Positions 45,522 through 55,837 of a stretch of 64,000 nt of DNA are shown in pieces; the first letter of the stretch is position 1; each line of letters opens with the position of its first letter. The translations under genes and the position numbers were made by a program. The notes under the pieces are model-generated. The model was not told the origin of the DNA. It ran no database searches and saw only the letters and a program-made list of their open reading frames with translations. The stretch covers positions 124,001 to 188,000 of the forward strand of contig NZ_JAKEVY010000005.1 of assembly GCF_021491375.1 (NCBI RefSeq). Reading direction: 5' to 3'. This DNA comes from Flavihumibacter fluminis (GTDB taxonomy: Bacteria > Bacteroidota > Bacteroidia > Chitinophagales > Chitinophagaceae).

Positions 45522-45624
45522 GTTCCGGTTTGGGGTATATTGCCGGAGCAAACTTTTATTAGTGACCTTACCATTTAAACAACTGCACGCTTATGCTGTT
45601 GGGAGGAAGACACCATCAAAAAAA

Positions 45625-46839
45625 GTGTTTTATCTAGCCTGTATTATTTATTTCCTTCAATTACAATCAGTTCAGGGTCAATATCTGGAAGTAAACCCCT
45701 TACCAATAGACGCAACTATTTTACAAGTTGATAGTACAGTCATGTTAAAGGGTCCGGCTGTATTAATGGACCTTCAAAAAATGGTGTGGTGCGGAAGTGT
45801 TGTAAAGATGGACGACAGTCTTTATTATATGTTTTATTCAACATTTAACGGGGGGCCTGACAGTCTGACTTTTTACAATAGCTGGGTGCTTGAATCAGAA
45901 ATTGCTGTTGCCTCATCTGCTACTCCAACCGGAAATTTCAAATATTTGAAAACATTGCTCAAGGGAAGAAGATTTTTAGGTGATAGTGCTGCCTGGGATG
46001 CTCAGATGGTCCATAATCCGCATGTACAGAAATTCAATGATACCTACTATTTATACTACGTCGGGTCGAAGGATCCCGGGCCACAAGCAATTGGTTCGAC
46101 AGGTGAAAAACTATCCAAAAGAGACAGGGTTCAGCAAAGTCAGCAAATAGGTGTAATCGAATTTTCCTCTGTAAAAGCGTTGCTTACGGACAATTTTATA
46201 AGACCTGATAAGCCATTATTAAGTCCGTCTACCAGGGTTAAATCGGCAAATGTCATAAATCCTTCTCCTGCAGGAACGATTGCTGGTCCGGATAATATGG
46301 TCGTTGTGAATCCCTCTGTTGTTTATCGGAGGGCCGATAGCAAATATCTGCTTTACTTTAAGGGAAATTGGTATGATCCGGTTTGGAGAGGAGTCCACGG
46401 AGTAGCGATTGGAGATTCTCCACTCGGACCTTTCCAGGTTCAACCACAAATAATGTTTGATATTAAAGACAAAAATGGAAAAATCGCCAATGCGGAAGAT
46501 CCGTTTGTTTGGTACCATCCGGAACATAAGCTCTTTTATGCAGTTTTAAAGGATTTTACCGGGCGACTAACAGGAGGAGAGCCATCACTGGCATTACTCC
46601 AATCTCAAAATGGGATAAAATGGGAGTTGTCTCCAAAGCCAGAGTTCATGAAAAAGCAAGTTCTGCTTAAAAATGGAAACAATATTCAGTTGTATCATCT
46701 TGAGCGTCCATATTTGTTGTTAGATACTAGTGGATATCCTGTTGTTTTTTATGGTGCGGCTGCTATCAAGTCACCTGCTAAACAAATAATTACAGGAACC
46801 TTTAATGTACATATTCCTTTGCAGCGGCCGAAAGAATGA
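45625..46839 (+). CDS. GH43-like five-bladed propeller glycosidase-like protein (start uncertain)
   Basis: This protein of about 404 residues has repeating propeller motifs: LYYMFYSTFN near residue 60, AWDAQMVHNPHVQKFNDTYYLYYVG near 115-140, YLLYFKGNWYDP and AEDPFVWYHP near 300. This is the GH43/GH117-type fold, but I cannot assign a family. A signal peptide VFYLACIIYFLQLQSVQGQ is clear, yet no ATG sits in front of it. The only reasonable start is GTG at 45625. Upstream, in another frame, there is ATCAAAAAAAGTG, which resembles a lost ATG. The next gene is GH3. Confidence 0.72.
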   Translation: MFYLACIIYFLQLQSVQGQYLEVNPLPIDATILQVDSTVMLKGPAVLMDLQKMVWCGSVVKMDDSLYYMFYSTFNGGPDSLTFYNSWVLESEIAVASSATPTGNFKYLKTLLKGRRFLGDSAAWDAQMVHNPHVQKFNDTYYLYYVGSKDPGPQAIGSTGEKLSKRDRVQQSQQIGVIEFSSVKALLTDNFIRPDKPLLSPSTRVKSANVINPSPAGTIAGPDNMVVVNPSVVYRRADSKYLLYFKGNWYDPVWRGVHGVAIGDSPLGPFQVQPQIMFDIKDKNGKIANAEDPFVWYHPEHKLFYAVLKDFTGRLTGGEPSLALLQSQNGIKWELSPKPEFMKKQVLLKNGNNIQLYHLERPYLLLDTSGYPVVFYGAAAIKSPAKQIITGTFNVHIPLQRPKE

Positions 46840-46956
46840 AAATAAATTCCTGTTTCGAATGATGTAATTAGATAAAATAGTCAGCGTTATTGGCAGAAAT
46901 GAATATCAGTACATATCATGGAATCCCTAGTTTTAAGGCATATTTTATACTGAATA

Positions 46957-49296
46957 ATGCTTCGGAACTTTTTGTTACTAGTAGTACTTCTGCCAATAGA
47001 AATTGAACTTGTTGGACAAGTAAGTCCAGCCTATAAAAATCCCAGACTTCCCATCCCCCAACGCACCGCTGATTTGCTCAAACGTATGACGGTGGAAGAG
47101 AAAATCGGACAACTCCTTTGTCCCATGGGTTGGGAAATGTGGGAAAAAAAGGGCAATGAGGTTACCTATTCCTCCAAATTCAAACATCTCATTGATTCGT
47201 CCTATGTAGGTGCCTTCTGGGGAGTATACCGGGCGGATCCCTGGACTAAAAAAACACTGGTGACTGGGCTCAATCCGGAACTGGCTGCGAAAGCAGGTAA
47301 TGCCCTGCAAAAATATGTGATGGAACATTCGCGGCTGGGCATTCCCATCTTTCTGGCGGAAGAATCACCACACGGACATATGGCCATTGGAACCACTGTA
47401 TTTCCAACCGGAATCGGTTTGGCATCCACCTGGAATCCTGAATTGGTGGAAAGCGCTGCCAGCGTAATGGCAAGGGAAATTCGCCTGCAGGGTGGACATA
47501 TCAGCTATGGTCCGGTTATGGATCTCTCACGTGATCCGCGTTGGTCGAGAGTGGAAGAAAGCTTTGGAGAAGATCCTGTATTAACTGCCGCTATTGGTGT
47601 AGCAGCAGTGAAAGGAGGAGGGGGTGGTGATCTTTCCAAACCCTCCAGCGTGATCTCCACGCTTAAACATTTTATCGCCTACGGTATACCGGAGGGTGGG
47701 CACAATGGAAATACGACGATACTTGGTCAACGGGAACTCCATGAAAACTTTCTGCCACCCTTTCAGAAAGCAGTTAAAGCAGGAGCACTTTCCATTATGA
47801 CTGCTTATAATTCCATTGATGGTATACCCTGCACGAGCAATGAATACCTGTACCGCGATTTATTAAAATCGCAATGGGGCTTCCGTGGTTTTGTTGTGTC
47901 GGATTTGTTCAGCATAGACGGATTGGCGGGCAGTCATCGCATTGCAAAAGATATCAGGGAAGCCGGTGAGCTGGCACTGAAAGCCGGTGTGGACATGGAT
48001 TTGGGCGCGAATGCATTCGCTAAGATGAAACAATCTGTAGCAGAAGGAAAGATTTCTATAAAGCAACTAGACGAGGCCGTTAGCAGGGTTCTAAAACTGA
48101 AATTTGAAATGGGATTATTTGAAAATCCCTATGTGAATCCGCAACAGGCAAAAGCCCGGGTTAGAACCAGTGAATCTATTGCCATTGCAAGAGAAACTGC
48201 CCGTCAATCCATCATCCTGCTTGAGAATAAAAACAATATACTGCCGTTGAAAAAGACAATTTCGCGCATCGCAGTTATTGGTCCCAATGCCGATAATCAA
48301 TACAACCAGTTAGGCGATTACACGGCGCCGCAGGAACCTGGAAATATTGTCACGGTGTATGAGGGTATTAAAGCAAAATTTCCAACTGCAACAGTAAAGT
48401 ATGTGAAAGGAGTTGCCATTCGGGATACCCTCAACACTGATATTCCTGCTGCTGTGCAGGCTGCTAAAAATGCGGAAGTTGCTATTGTAGTTGTTGGAGG
48501 TTCCAGTGCAAGAGATTTTCAAACCAACTACCAGGAAACCGGTGCTGCCATCGCAGATGCAAAATCTGTTCAGGATATTGAAAGTGGAGAAGGTTTTGAC
48601 AGAGCATCCTTAAACCTGCTGGGAAAACAACAGGAATTGTTGGAAGCGGTGAAAGCTACCGGCACACCTGTAATCGTGATTTATATTCAGGGTCGTCCGC
48701 TTGAAATGAACTGGGCAGCAGCCCATGCGGATGCTTTTTTATGTGCCTGGTATCCCGGACAGGAGGGAGGTACAGCCATCGCGGAAATTCTTAAAGGAGA
48801 TGTTAATCCTTCCGGTAAGTTACCAATATCGGTTCCAAAATCAGTGGGTCAATTACCTGTTTACTACAATAAGAAAAACCCAAGGGGACATGATTATGTA
48901 GAGATGAGTGCAGCGCCTTTATATCCTTTCGGTTTTGGGAGAAGCTACACGGGTTTTGAATACAGTCAACTGAATGTTCAATCAACCGGCACAAATCGAT
49001 TTGAAGTTAGCTTTCAGTTGAAAAATACCGGAGTTGTTGATGGAACCGAAGTTGTACAATTGTACCTACGGGATGAGCTGGCTTCTGTGGTACAACCCAA
49101 CAAACAATTGAAACAGTTTCAAAGGATCGCACTAAAAGCCGGCGAACAAAAAGCCATTCGGTTTACCCTTGGTCAGGAAGACCTTCAAATCATTGATCAA
49201 TATATGAAACTTAAAGTGGAGGCTGGAGTATTTACAGTAATGATCGGTGGGTCTTCTTCCGAACTTCCATTGAAAACAACCTTTACAGTTAAATAA
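46957..49296 (+). CDS. GH3 beta-glycosidase
   Basis: This 779-residue secreted enzyme has a short hydrophobic start (MLRNFLLLVVLLPIEIELVG). The GH3 N-terminal barrel shows LKRMTVEEKIGQLL near residue 41 and the nucleophile Asp316 in FRGFVVSDLFSIDG. The C-terminal alpha/beta sandwich and a fibronectin-like end are present (FGFGRSYTGFEYS near residue 645). Family members cleave beta-glucosides, beta-xylosides or N-acetylglucosaminides; the exact linkage here is unknown. It is the first of a run of three enzymes (GH3, GH2, sulfatase) with gaps of 12 and 6 bases, so they are likely one transcript. Confidence 0.93.
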   Translation: MLRNFLLLVVLLPIEIELVGQVSPAYKNPRLPIPQRTADLLKRMTVEEKIGQLLCPMGWEMWEKKGNEVTYSSKFKHLIDSSYVGAFWGVYRADPWTKKTLVTGLNPELAAKAGNALQKYVMEHSRLGIPIFLAEESPHGHMAIGTTVFPTGIGLASTWNPELVESAASVMAREIRLQGGHISYGPVMDLSRDPRWSRVEESFGEDPVLTAAIGVAAVKGGGGGDLSKPSSVISTLKHFIAYGIPEGGHNGNTTILGQRELHENFLPPFQKAVKAGALSIMTAYNSIDGIPCTSNEYLYRDLLKSQWGFRGFVVSDLFSIDGLAGSHRIAKDIREAGELALKAGVDMDLGANAFAKMKQSVAEGKISIKQLDEAVSRVLKLKFEMGLFENPYVNPQQAKARVRTSESIAIARETARQSIILLENKNNILPLKKTISRIAVIGPNADNQYNQLGDYTAPQEPGNIVTVYEGIKAKFPTATVKYVKGVAIRDTLNTDIPAAVQAAKNAEVAIVVVGGSSARDFQTNYQETGAAIADAKSVQDIESGEGFDRASLNLLGKQQELLEAVKATGTPVIVIYIQGRPLEMNWAAAHADAFLCAWYPGQEGGTAIAEILKGDVNPSGKLPISVPKSVGQLPVYYNKKNPRGHDYVEMSAAPLYPFGFGRSYTGFEYSQLNVQSTGTNRFEVSFQLKNTGVVDGTEVVQLYLRDELASVVQPNKQLKQFQRIALKAGEQKAIRFTLGQEDLQIIDQYMKLKVEAGVFTVMIGGSSSELPLKTTFTVK

Positions 49297-49308
49297 ATTA
49301 TTCGCTGA

Positions 49309-51939
49309 ATGAAAAAGTTTCTGGTTAGCCTCTTTGCTTTAGCTTGTTGCAGTTATTCGATCAAAGCGCAAAAACAATATGAATTAGCCGGTGAATGGAA
49401 AGCGGCCTCCATTTCCCAGGTAAAAGAAAACGGGGAGCGCATCTCTTTTCCGGGTTTTGAACTATCCAACTGGCAGCCGGCCATTGTTCCCGGTACCGTA
49501 TTAACCACTCAATTGGCGAATGGTCAAATACCGGATCCTTTTATTGGGATGAACAACAAATATATACCTGATATCTATGATACCGGGCGGGATTATTATA
49601 CCTATTGGTTTGTAAGAGAGTTTTCAGAAACCGCTGCTGCAGGTGAACAGGTCTGGCTTCATTTGCGTGGAGTAAATTATAGCTCAGATGTATATCTCAA
49701 TGGGCATAAACTGAACAGGCAGTTGCATAAAGGCATGTTCCTTAGGCAGCAGTACAATATAACTAAGCTGCTTCGCAAGGACGGAAAAAATCGTCTGGCT
49801 GTAATTGTATTTCCGCCGGACGAACCAGGTAATCCGAATGGGGGTCAGGGTGGAGATGGAACCATCGCTAAGAACGTGGGACATCAATATGTGGCAGGGT
49901 GGGACTGGATCCAGCCAATCCGCGACCGGAATACAGGTATCTGGGACAAGGTCTTCATAGAAAAGACCGGCTCAGTGAATTTGCAGAATCCACATGTAGT
50001 AACCCTGGTACCTGGTAAGAGAAAGCCAACTGGCGGTCAGCAACCTGCCATTTTGAAAGTATCCGCAGAATTACAAAATACAGGGTCAGTGCCTCTTACC
50101 GGAATCCTGAGATATACGATTGATGGCAAAACCGTATCAAAATCAGTAAGCCTTAAACCAACTAGTACAACTGAAGTATCGTTACCGGATTATTCATTGG
50201 TTAATCCCAAACTCTGGTGGCCTAACGGTTATGGAGAGCCGCATTTATATCCTGTGAAACTGGAATTCGTGGCGGGAGGAAAAATTTCTGACCGGGAAGA
50301 AATAAAAGTGGGTGTTCGGGAAATCACTGCCGACTGGAATACCACAACCAGGAGCAAGCAGATCTTTGTCAATGGACAGCCTGTTTTCATCAAAGGAGGT
50401 AACTGGATTATTTCAGATGCCATGTTACGCTTCAGTGAAGCACGTTATGATGCCGAGATCCGCTTTCACCGGGATATGAACCTGAACCTGATTCGCATCT
50501 GGGGTGGAGCTATCAGTGAACGTCCGGAGTTTTATGAAGCCTGTGACAAATATGGAATGTTGGTGATGCAGGACTTTTGGGGTTCCGGAGATTGTAATGG
50601 CCGCTGGTTGGATCCCATGAAAAAAGACGATCAGTGGACTCGAAGAAAGTATCCGGATGATCATACCCTGTTTTTGGTTTCGGCAGCGGATCAGATTAAA
50701 ATGATTCGCAATCATGCATCATTGGCGATCTGGTGTGGTGGCAATGAGATTACACTGCCTCAGGATATTCAAACTCCGCTGCGCGATTCTATTCTGCCCA
50801 AACTGGATGGCACACGCTGGTTCGTGGACTATAGCAACTCCGATGATATGTCCTATAATTTCCTCGGGGGTAATGGTGATGGTCCCTATGGTATCCAGGA
50901 CATCAAAACATTTTTCAATCACCGCACCTGGCCTTTTAATTCCGAGATCGGATCAGTAGGTGCAGGGGATTATGCATCACTGGAACGGTTTATCCCCGCG
51001 CCCAACCTGGTGCCACCTGTTTACAAAAAGGAGATACGCAGAGAAACAGTGGATTCTGTTTGGGAATATCATAAATACATTGGGTATGGAAAATCTATAG
51101 ATGCCTATGGTAAGGCCTCCGATTTGAAAGATTGGGGCCGTAAAGCGCAACTTGTGAACTATGATCAGTACCGGGCTTTGATGGAGGGATTCAGTTCACG
51201 TATGTGGGACTGGTATACGGGAGTGATCATCTGGAAAACGCAGAATCCCTGGACCGCTTTACGCGGCCAGATGTATGATTATTACCTGGATCCCAATGCC
51301 TGTTTGTATGGTTTGAGACAGGGAGGAGCGCCAGTCAATTTCTTCTACAATCCTGCAGATACAAGTTTACATCTGATCAATAATACATTTGTTCACCAGT
51401 ATGACCTGATGCTGGTAATGAGCCTGTTTGATAAAGATGGAAAGGAGCGTAGCCTGGGGCAGGTGTTTGCGGAGATTGGTCCGGCTACCACCCGTAAAGT
51501 CATGGATATAAATAGAGCAATTCGCGAAGCCGCCAAAACGGAAGGAGTTTTTCTGAGTCTTAAAATTTTGAATCTGGATAAAAAAGTCGTTTCCCAAAAC
51601 CTGTATTGGCTGCCGGATTCAAGCGGTCAGTACAGCGGGCTTGCCAATATGCCCAAGGTTCAACCGGAGATCAGTGCCTCAGCAATTCAAAAAGGTAAAA
51701 TAGCAGTAACCATCAATGCTCCGGCAGGTGGACCGATCTCTTTTTTCAATCGCTTGTCGTTAGTTGATCCCACTACTAAAAAACGCATACTCCCGGTATT
51801 TTATGAAGATAATTATGTATCGGTGTTGCCTGGCGAAAGCAGAACAGTGGTATTGGACTATACCCCAAAGAATGGTGTGAAGCCGATGCTGGCCTTGGAG
51901 GGATGGAATATGCCTGAACAGTTTATTTCTATAAAATGA
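49309..51939 (+). CDS. GH2 beta-mannosidase-like exo-glycosidase
   Basis: This 876-residue protein has a signal peptide (MKKFLVSLFALACCSYSIKAQ). A jelly-roll sugar-binding domain (about residues 25-220), an immunoglobulin-like domain (about 225-340) and the TIM-barrel follow. The catalytic residues fit Glu480 in IWCGGNEIT (acid/base) and Glu546 in FNSEIGSVG (nucleophile). The layout is that of beta-mannosidase and exo-beta-D-glucosaminidase relatives of GH2. It lies directly between GH3 and the sulfatase. Mannosidase versus glucosaminidase activity cannot be told from these motifs. Confidence 0.9.
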   Translation: MKKFLVSLFALACCSYSIKAQKQYELAGEWKAASISQVKENGERISFPGFELSNWQPAIVPGTVLTTQLANGQIPDPFIGMNNKYIPDIYDTGRDYYTYWFVREFSETAAAGEQVWLHLRGVNYSSDVYLNGHKLNRQLHKGMFLRQQYNITKLLRKDGKNRLAVIVFPPDEPGNPNGGQGGDGTIAKNVGHQYVAGWDWIQPIRDRNTGIWDKVFIEKTGSVNLQNPHVVTLVPGKRKPTGGQQPAILKVSAELQNTGSVPLTGILRYTIDGKTVSKSVSLKPTSTTEVSLPDYSLVNPKLWWPNGYGEPHLYPVKLEFVAGGKISDREEIKVGVREITADWNTTTRSKQIFVNGQPVFIKGGNWIISDAMLRFSEARYDAEIRFHRDMNLNLIRIWGGAISERPEFYEACDKYGMLVMQDFWGSGDCNGRWLDPMKKDDQWTRRKYPDDHTLFLVSAADQIKMIRNHASLAIWCGGNEITLPQDIQTPLRDSILPKLDGTRWFVDYSNSDDMSYNFLGGNGDGPYGIQDIKTFFNHRTWPFNSEIGSVGAGDYASLERFIPAPNLVPPVYKKEIRRETVDSVWEYHKYIGYGKSIDAYGKASDLKDWGRKAQLVNYDQYRALMEGFSSRMWDWYTGVIIWKTQNPWTALRGQMYDYYLDPNACLYGLRQGGAPVNFFYNPADTSLHLINNTFVHQYDLMLVMSLFDKDGKERSLGQVFAEIGPATTRKVMDINRAIREAAKTEGVFLSLKILNLDKKVVSQNLYWLPDSSGQYSGLANMPKVQPEISASAIQKGKIAVTINAPAGGPISFFNRLSLVDPTTKKRILPVFYEDNYVSVLPGESRTVVLDYTPKNGVKPMLALEGWNMPEQFISIK

Positions 51940-51945
51940 AACAAG

Positions 51946-53301
51946 ATGAACGTCAAGATTTTTAAGTGGATAGTGTTGGCAGCTTTTCTGTTTGAAATAA
52001 ATGGAGAACTGGAAGCGCAATCAACCAAACCCAATGTAATAATAATCTATTCTGATGACCAGGGGTATTCTGATCTGAACTGTTATGGAGCCAAAGATTT
52101 ACATACACCGCATATAGATAAACTGGCAAAGCGTGGGGTTCGCTTTACTGAGTTTTATGCAGCGGCACCAGTATGTTCTCCTTCGCGGGCGGCATTGTTG
52201 ACCGGACTTGTTCCCCAACGTGCCGGATTGCCTGGTAACGCCTCCTCTACAGCAGGAGTGGCTGGTATGCCAACCGAACAATACACAATGGCTGAGTTAT
52301 TTAAAGCAGGGGGGTACAAAACCGCTCATATTGGAAAATGGCATATTGGGTATACTCCGGAAACAATGCCCAATGGCCAGGGATTTGATCACTCCTTTGG
52401 ATTTATGGGAGGATGTATTGATAATTATTCGCATTTTTTTTACTGGGATGGTCCCAATCGCCATGATCTGTGGAGAAACGGAGTTGAAATTCATGAACCA
52501 GGAAAATATTTTCAGGATTTGATGGTAGATGAAGCAGCCAACTTCATGCGGAATAATCGGAAGGATCCATTTTTCCTATATTTTGCCTTGAATACACCAC
52601 ATTATCCTTTACAGGGGGATACCAAATGGCTGGAGTACTATAAAAATCTCCCTTCTCCCCGAAGAGAATATGCAGCCTTTGTTTCTGCCATGGATGAGCG
52701 GGTGGGGGCATTGCTGGCAAAACTGGATGAATTTGGAATGACAGAAAACACCATCGTGATATTTCAATCTGATCATGGTTATTCTGAAGAAATCAGAACA
52801 TTTGGAGGAGGTGGAACTGCCATTGGAAAGCGGGGATCCAAGTTCAGTTTGTTTGAAGGGGGCATCAGAGTGCCGGCAATCATTAGCTGGCCAGGGCAGT
52901 TACCCATGAATGTCACAAGAGATCAGTTTGCTGCCAATGTCGATTGGTATCCAACACTGGCTGGTTATTGCGGGCTGGCACTACCTGATAAAAAATTAGA
53001 TGGAAGGGATTTGCGTAAATTGATCGCATCGGAAACTGCAAAGTCGCCCCACGAGCTTTTTGTTTGGCAAAGTGGAGGCACAAAAGAGGCACCACAGTGG
53101 GCAGTAAGAAAAGGCGATTGGAAATTATTACATGCGCCTCTGCAATCGAATCCTGCGGAACTGGATGCAAATGGACTGATGCTGGTTAATCTTCAGTCAG
53201 ATCCCGGGGAAAAAGTTAATCTGGCATCAAAATACCCTGCTAAGGTGCAGGAGTTAAGAGCGGCTTATCAGGAGTGGCTTATAAGAGTTGATGAAAAGTA
53301 G
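51946..53301 (+). CDS. Type I sulfatase (S1 family, formylglycine-dependent)
   Basis: This 451-residue secreted enzyme hydrolyses sulfate esters, probably on a polysaccharide. It has a signal peptide and the metal-binding start NVIIIYSDDQGYSD. The modification site is Cys77 in VCSPSRAALLTG, matching CxPxR, which needs an anaerobic-type or FGE maturase elsewhere in the genome. Further motifs are HIGKWHIG near residue 130, DHGYSE and GGIRVPAIISWPG. It follows GH2 by six bases. Its presence with fucosidases points to a sulfated glycan target. Confidence 0.93.
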   Translation: MNVKIFKWIVLAAFLFEINGELEAQSTKPNVIIIYSDDQGYSDLNCYGAKDLHTPHIDKLAKRGVRFTEFYAAAPVCSPSRAALLTGLVPQRAGLPGNASSTAGVAGMPTEQYTMAELFKAGGYKTAHIGKWHIGYTPETMPNGQGFDHSFGFMGGCIDNYSHFFYWDGPNRHDLWRNGVEIHEPGKYFQDLMVDEAANFMRNNRKDPFFLYFALNTPHYPLQGDTKWLEYYKNLPSPRREYAAFVSAMDERVGALLAKLDEFGMTENTIVIFQSDHGYSEEIRTFGGGGTAIGKRGSKFSLFEGGIRVPAIISWPGQLPMNVTRDQFAANVDWYPTLAGYCGLALPDKKLDGRDLRKLIASETAKSPHELFVWQSGGTKEAPQWAVRKGDWKLLHAPLQSNPAELDANGLMLVNLQSDPGEKVNLASKYPAKVQELRAAYQEWLIRVDEK

Positions 53302-53375
53302 TTTGCAGGTAAATTAGAATTGCAATCGGTTGAAATTTTCTGCCTACATTTAATTACCAGCAGGGAGGGAGCCAT

Positions 53376-55832
53376 ATGAACCGACTATTTTTGATTCTTT
53401 TTTCATTTCTTTTTTTTAGTGCGGCAGGCCAAAAAAAAGAATCTTTAAAATTGTGGTACCAGCAACCAGCCGGGCAAATATGGGAAAATGCGCTGCCGGT
53501 GGGAAATGGTTTTTTGGGCGCTATGATTTACGGGAATGTTGAGGAAGAGCTGATTACACTAAATGAACATACTGTGTGGAGTGGAAGTCCGAACCGGAAT
53601 GATAATTCGGCAGCAATGAATGCATTGGCCAGTGTCCGGGAGTTGATATTTGAGGGGAAACAAAAAGAAGCTGAAAAAATCGCCAATGAACAAATAATTA
53701 CGAAAAAATCGCACGGACAATTTTTTGCACCGGTAGGTACGATGCATCTTGATATGAAGGGCCAGCACCAATACAGTAATTATTACCGGGAACTGGATAT
53801 AGATAACGCAATAGCAAGTACCATCTATGAATCAAATGGTGTTTCGTATAAAAGAGAGGTATTTGCATCTCTTGCAGATCGTGTTCTTGTCATTCGGCTT
53901 ACTGCGGATAAAGCAAAAATGCTCAGTTTTACAGCACGGTATTCTACACCTCAACCAAGGGCTGCAGTAGTTGTTGAAAATGGCTTGCTTATATTAAAAG
54001 GTACTACACCAGATCATGAAACCGTTCCGGGGAAAGTCAGATTTTATACGATTGCACAGATTAAAACTACAGGTGGAAATATCGTTAACACTGATTCAAG
54101 CATTCAGGTGCAGCAGGCTGATGCAGCTGAAATTTATATCTCCATCGCAACCAATTTTAATTCGTATAAAGATCTGGGTGGTGATGAAGTAGCAAGAAGT
54201 ATATTCTGGCTTAATAAAGCTGTCAAAAAATCGTACAGTGTTTTAAAAAAGGAACATATTCATCAATACCAGCAGTATTTTAACCGGGTGCAATTTGACC
54301 TTGGGGTGAGTACGGCTAATAATGAACCAACGGATGAACGATTGCGCAAATTCAGAAACAGGAACGATCCGCAGCTGGTTAGTTTGTATTATCAGTATGG
54401 AAGGTATTTATTGATTTCTTCTTCTCAGCCAGGTGGTGAGCCGGCCAATTTGCAAGGAATTTGGAATCACCGGATGTATCCTCCATGGGACAGCAAGTAT
54501 ACAATCAATATCAATGCTGAAATGAATTACTGGCCGGCCGAGAAAACAAATCTTTCGGAATTGCATGAACCCTTCCTGCGAATGGTCAGGGAACTTTCTG
54601 AAACGGGCAGGGAAACTGCTAAAACCATGTATGGAGCAAGGGGATGGGTAGCCCACCACAACACGGATATATGGAGGATTACAGGGCCTATTGATGGTGC
54701 TTTCTGGGGGATGTGGGTGGCTGGTGGCGCCTGGACCAGTCAGCATTTATGGGAGCATTTTTTATACACTGGTGACCTCAAATTTCTGGCTACGGCTTAT
54801 CCTGTTTTAAAAGAAGCGAGCCGTTTTTATATGGATTTTCTTATTCCGCATCCGAATGAAAAATACCTGGTGATCAACCCTGGTAGTTCTCCCGAAAATG
54901 CACCTGCTGCTCATGGTGGATCCTCTTTGGATGCAGGCACAACGATGGATAATCAGCTTGCGTTTGATCTATTCAGCAGTACTATCAGGGCTGCAGAATG
55001 GTTAAAAACGGATCGGGCATTTACTGATTCCTTAAAATATTTGAGAGGCCAGTTATCGCCTATGCGAATTGGTCGGTTCGGTCAGCTCCAGGAATGGATG
55101 GAAGACATAGATGATCCGAATGACCACCACCGGCATATATCTCATTTATACGGATTGTATCCATCCAACCAAATTTCACCGTATTGAAATCCCAGCTTGT
55201 TTCAGGCAGCCAGGGTAAGTCTGGAACACAGGGGGGATGTTTCAACGGGCTGGAGTATGGGATGGAAAATCAACTGGTGGGCCAGATTGCAGGATGGTGA
55301 CCGTGCTTTGCAATTACTCAGAAATCAACTATCACCGGTTGGTTCCAATGGTGAAGGAGGTGGTAGTTATGACAATCTTTTTGACGCACACCCGCCTTTC
55401 CAGATTGATGGAAACTTTGGTTGTACCTCAGGTATTACTGAGATGCTGATGCAATCAGCTGATGGGGCGGTGCATATGCTGCCTGCTTTACCAAAAGAGT
55501 GGGCGGATGGATATATTACCGGAATTAAAGCAAGGGGTGGATTTGAAATCAAAGAAGTAAGCTGGAAAGACGGAAAAATTAAGCAACTGGTGATACTGTC
55601 GCATTTGGGAGGTAACCTGCGATTGCGGGTACATCAGCCACTTCAATTTTATTCGGGAAAAAAGATTGAGAAGAGTTCCGGAATCAATCCCAATCCATTT
55701 TATGTTATTGAATCAATTCCGGAACCCCTGGCAGGGAAGAATTTAGCAGGGGGTAAGACAGCTCTTAAAGAAATTATAGAATACGATGTAATGACTGAAA
55801 TGAACAAGGTTTATACGTTCATCAGCCAGTAG
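53376..55832 (+). pseudogene. GH95 alpha-L-fucosidase interrupted by one in-frame TGA (codon 604)
   Basis: The frame from ATG 53376 runs to a TGA at 55185-55187 and then continues in the same frame without a further stop to 55832, a full length of about 818 codons. The protein has a signal peptide (FLILFSFLFFSAAGQ), the GH95 N-terminal domain (PVGNGFLGAMIYG near residue 41), the barrel core with INAEMNYWPAEK near residue 380, and after the stop ARVSLEHRGDVSTGWSMGWK and PPFQIDGNFG, which holds conserved GH95 residues. It would hydrolyse terminal alpha-1,2-L-fucose. A CGA-to-TGA change would explain the stop. The downstream part is undecayed, so the lesion is recent, read through, or a sequence error. 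Confidence 0.88.
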
Positions 55833-55837
55833 ATTGT

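Noticed and set aside
45442-45624. ATG 45442 as start of the GH43-like gene
   Set aside because: It would overlap the TlpA-like gene by 80 bases and place a long hydrophilic stretch before the signal peptide.
55185-55187. TGA in the GH95 gene as a selenocysteine codon
   Set aside because: No selenoprotein family is involved, and the aligned residue in GH95 is not a catalytic Cys; a point mutation is simpler.
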